A stretch of DNA of 64,000 nucleotides from Bacillus yapensis. Its GTDB lineage: Bacteria; Bacillota; Bacilli; Bacillales; Cytobacillaceae. The number at the start of each line of letters is the position of its first letter. Positions within the stretch are counted from its first letter, which is position 1. This document shows, piece after piece, positions 62,563-64,000 of the stretch. The stretch is from positions 62,001 to 126,000 of the forward strand of contig NZ_SUND01000004.1 in the NCBI RefSeq assembly GCF_005280205.1, read 5' to 3'. The translations under genes were made by a program, and so were the position numbers. The notes under the pieces are model-generated. The model did no database searches. It saw only the letters and a program-made list of their open reading frames with translations, and was not told where the DNA came from.

Positions 62563-62916
62563 TTACTCTGCCGGAACCCACACCAATTTAATATTGTATT
62601 TGGTGTTCCCCTTCGTAAAAATACGGTTGAATTTTCCGTCGATAATTAATTTCTTCAATGAACTTTTGGTTTCGCTGGTCCATTCATTGATTGCCCCTTG
62701 TCCAGCATATGGCACAATGGATGATTGCTTCGAATTAATTTTTTGCAGGTCATCTCCATCAAAGTGATGACGATAATGATAGTTATAAGCCTCTGACTTA
62801 TCCTTAAGACGAAGTGGTGCCCGGTCAATCAACTTATTTTTTCGGTAAAAAGAAATGATATTTGCCTTCCCTGACTTAATAGCATCAATTTCAATGACAA
62901 TTTCCTTCTTCAGCAT
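62563..62916 (-). CDS. Conserved hypothetical protein, unknown
   Basis: A 117-residue soluble basic protein: KKEIVIEIDAIKSGKANIISFYRKNKLIDRAPLRL, YNYHYRHHFDGDD, and a C-terminal KYNIKLVWVPAE. The beta-rich start and HxxHH cluster could bind metal or nucleic acid, but I recognise no family. AAAAAGGAGTACTATC gives a clear start. It has its own terminator. Confidence 0.55.
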   Translation of the reverse strand: MLKKEIVIEIDAIKSGKANIISFYRKNKLIDRAPLRLKDKSEAYNYHYRHHFDGDDLQKINSKQSSIVPYAGQGAINEWTSETKSSLKKLIIDGKFNRIFTKGNTKYNIKLVWVPAE

Positions 62917-63035
62917 GATAGTACTCCTTTTTGGATATGTATTTTTTGGTTGGTAATACTTAGTATCCCCTAAATGCCTCGTTAGGAAACATGTCTATCT
63001 TCAGAGCCTAGAATCATTTCATTCTTGAAGAAAAT

Positions 63036-63085
63036 AAAATAGCCTGTAGCGCTGTTGATCCATCAAAGTGCCTACAAGCTAAATG
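63036..63085 (-). terminator. Terminator after the 74-residue gene
   Basis: TAGCTTGTAG / CTACAGGCTA stem with a long loop followed by TTTTATTTT on the minus strand. Confidence 0.6.
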
Positions 63086-63193
63086 GGTTCTTATAAATTC
63101 ATTATACACTTATTTTGCCATCTTTGCCGAATTTTCTTTTGTGAACAGCTTGTCTCCAAAATGATGAATGATAAAACGTTTAGAATTCATGAA

Positions 63194-63418
63194 TTAGAGT
63201 AGTTTCTTTATATCCTTCTTATCATCCAACACCATTTGCTCCAGTTCGTTCCTCATTTTCTGTGTTTCGATTAAGAAGTTCTCATGCTTAAGCTTTTCTA
63301 ATTCAATCTGATCTTTAATCATCTTGTGCTTTAGTTTTGTTTGACCTTGAAAATGGTTCGTTACAATCGCGATAATTGGGATTGAGAATACCATGATAAC
63401 AGCAATGGTTCCAGTCAT
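63194..63418 (-). CDS. Small membrane protein with a coiled coil
   Basis: A 74-residue protein: an N-terminal membrane helix (about 3-20) followed by a charged helix (about 28-72, with IKDQIELEKLKHENFLIETQ) likely to form a coiled coil in the cytoplasm. No family recognised. GGAGGGCTCAATAGG precedes the ATG. Confidence 0.6.
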   Translation of the reverse strand: MTGTIAVIMVFSIPIIAIVTNHFQGQTKLKHKMIKDQIELEKLKHENFLIETQKMRNELEQMVLDDKKDIKKLL

Positions 63419-63551
63419 CCTATTGAGCCCTCCTGACCAAATATAGTTCTAATACTATTGTACACAATAAGTTTTCAGAATTATACATCTATGTAAAAAT
63501 AGTCATCTTAAATAGGAGGATACCCAAAGCTTTCGGGTACCCCATCCTTTT

Positions 63552-64000
63552 TTATAGAAACCTAAGCGTCGCAGTAATCTGATTGATATGCCCCACATCC
63601 GCCCATAGAATAAAAAATCTGTAGGTGTTGTTGTTGATGACAACTGGAGTTGGGTATTGGACGATCACGGCAGCTTGATTTTGCATTTGCGGCGGTTGGT
63701 CAGCTGATGGAAGTATCATACAAGCTGGTTGGCCCTGAATTTGCGAGGAAACGATTTGCGGATTGCTGCCATATGGTCGAAGTTGATGATAAGCATCACT
63801 TTGACAAACATCCCCTAGTGGACCATCATAAGCTATTGCTCCAACTTGAAAGAATCCATCTGCTCCTTCATATCGCTCTCTTCCGTCAGTTGCCTTTTGC
63901 CAATGGGCAGGATATTGCAATTGGACTTGATATCTCGTACTAGTATAAGTAGTAGTCTCCGTAGGTAACGTTGTATGTGACCAAACTAATGCTGTAATAT
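63552..64000 (-). CDS. C-terminal part of a larger protein, possibly LysM-type surface protein
   Basis: The frame is open to the right window edge and encodes about 148 residues, ending VGHINQITATLRFL. It has a Thr/Ser-rich linker (TTLPTETTTYTST) followed by a domain with QYPAHWQKATDGRERYEGADGFFQVGA, DVCQSDAYHQLRPYG and YRFFILWADVGH. I recall similar domains at the C-terminus of Bacillus LysM or peptidoglycan-linked proteins. The N-terminus is outside the window. Confidence 0.5.
   Translation of the reverse strand, partial: ITALVWSHTTLPTETTTYTSTRYQVQLQYPAHWQKATDGRERYEGADGFFQVGAIAYDGPLGDVCQSDAYHQLRPYGSNPQIVSSQIQGQPACMILPSADQPPQMQNQAAVIVQYPTPVVINNNTYRFFILWADVGHINQITATLRFL

Noticed and set aside
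63520-63556. Hairpin near the end of the last partial gene as a terminator
   Set aside because: The stem is imperfect (ACCC/GGGT) and the U-run lies on the strand with no gene; left out of the features.

Overview
The window looks like chromosome of a Bacillaceae member (Bacillus in the broad sense). It is AT-rich, with strong AGGAGG-type ribosome sites, frequent TTG/GTG starts and U-run terminators. It carries a T-box, S. subtilis-style TPP riboswitches and gene orders known from Bacillus: the cysH-cysP-sat-cysC-sumT-sirB-sirC series, cysJ-cysI, cadC-cadA and blaR1-blaI. I cannot name the species. There are no rRNA or tRNA genes, phage or CRISPR.

Layout. 1-7.2 kb: tail of a xanthine permease, a VOC protein, a DUF3298-type protein, Nudix and YoaP-like GNAT genes, a PAP2 phosphatase/glycosyltransferase/UDP-glucose dehydrogenase operon, and an HSL-family esterase. 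7.4-10 kb: a cadC-cadA metal efflux operon whose ATPase has an in-frame TGA exactly at the first Cys of its CxxC metal-binding motif. 10-11 kb: a diguanylate cyclase. 11.2-21.1 kb: assimilatory sulfate reduction and siroheme synthesis, in two or three minus-strand transcription units with a 53-codon YezD-family gene between them. 21.3-23.3 kb: a tnpB-only IS605-like element. 23.4-26 kb: small membrane and regulator genes, including a PadR/HAAS pair.

26.1-35 kb: a sugar island with two family-1 glycosidases, a SET-type MFS transporter, an aldo/keto reductase, a frameshifted Cof-type HAD phosphatase, manA, a ROK fructokinase and a HutC-type GntR regulator, with operator-like palindromes and cre-like sites. 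35.1-35.5 kb: eight degenerate repeats at an exact 52-bp period. 35.6-42 kb: tandem TPP riboswitches driving tenA-thiZXY-thiW-thiD-thiM-thiE for thiamine precursor salvage. Two related MITE-like elements lie in the 5' leaders of cysH and tenA.

42-52 kb: a P-loop kinase, a GlcNAc PTS transporter, a T-box-controlled trpS of unusual type with a GNAT gene, a PLA2-like protein, an ECF S component, a broken Rpn gene, and pabA with a pabB-pabC fusion. 52-59 kb: a CuA-like cupredoxin lipoprotein behind an FNR-type box, then a mec-like locus in which a PBP2 and a MecA-type PBP face divergent blaR1-blaI across BlaI-type palindromes. 59-64 kb: DinB, a DUF1048 pair (one broken), a chemotaxis receptor and small unknown genes.

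The most unusual signals are the TGA at the metal-binding Cys of CadA with a SECIS-like hairpin downstream, the helically phased 52-bp array, the MITE-like pair in two leaders, and the inducible two-PBP locus.
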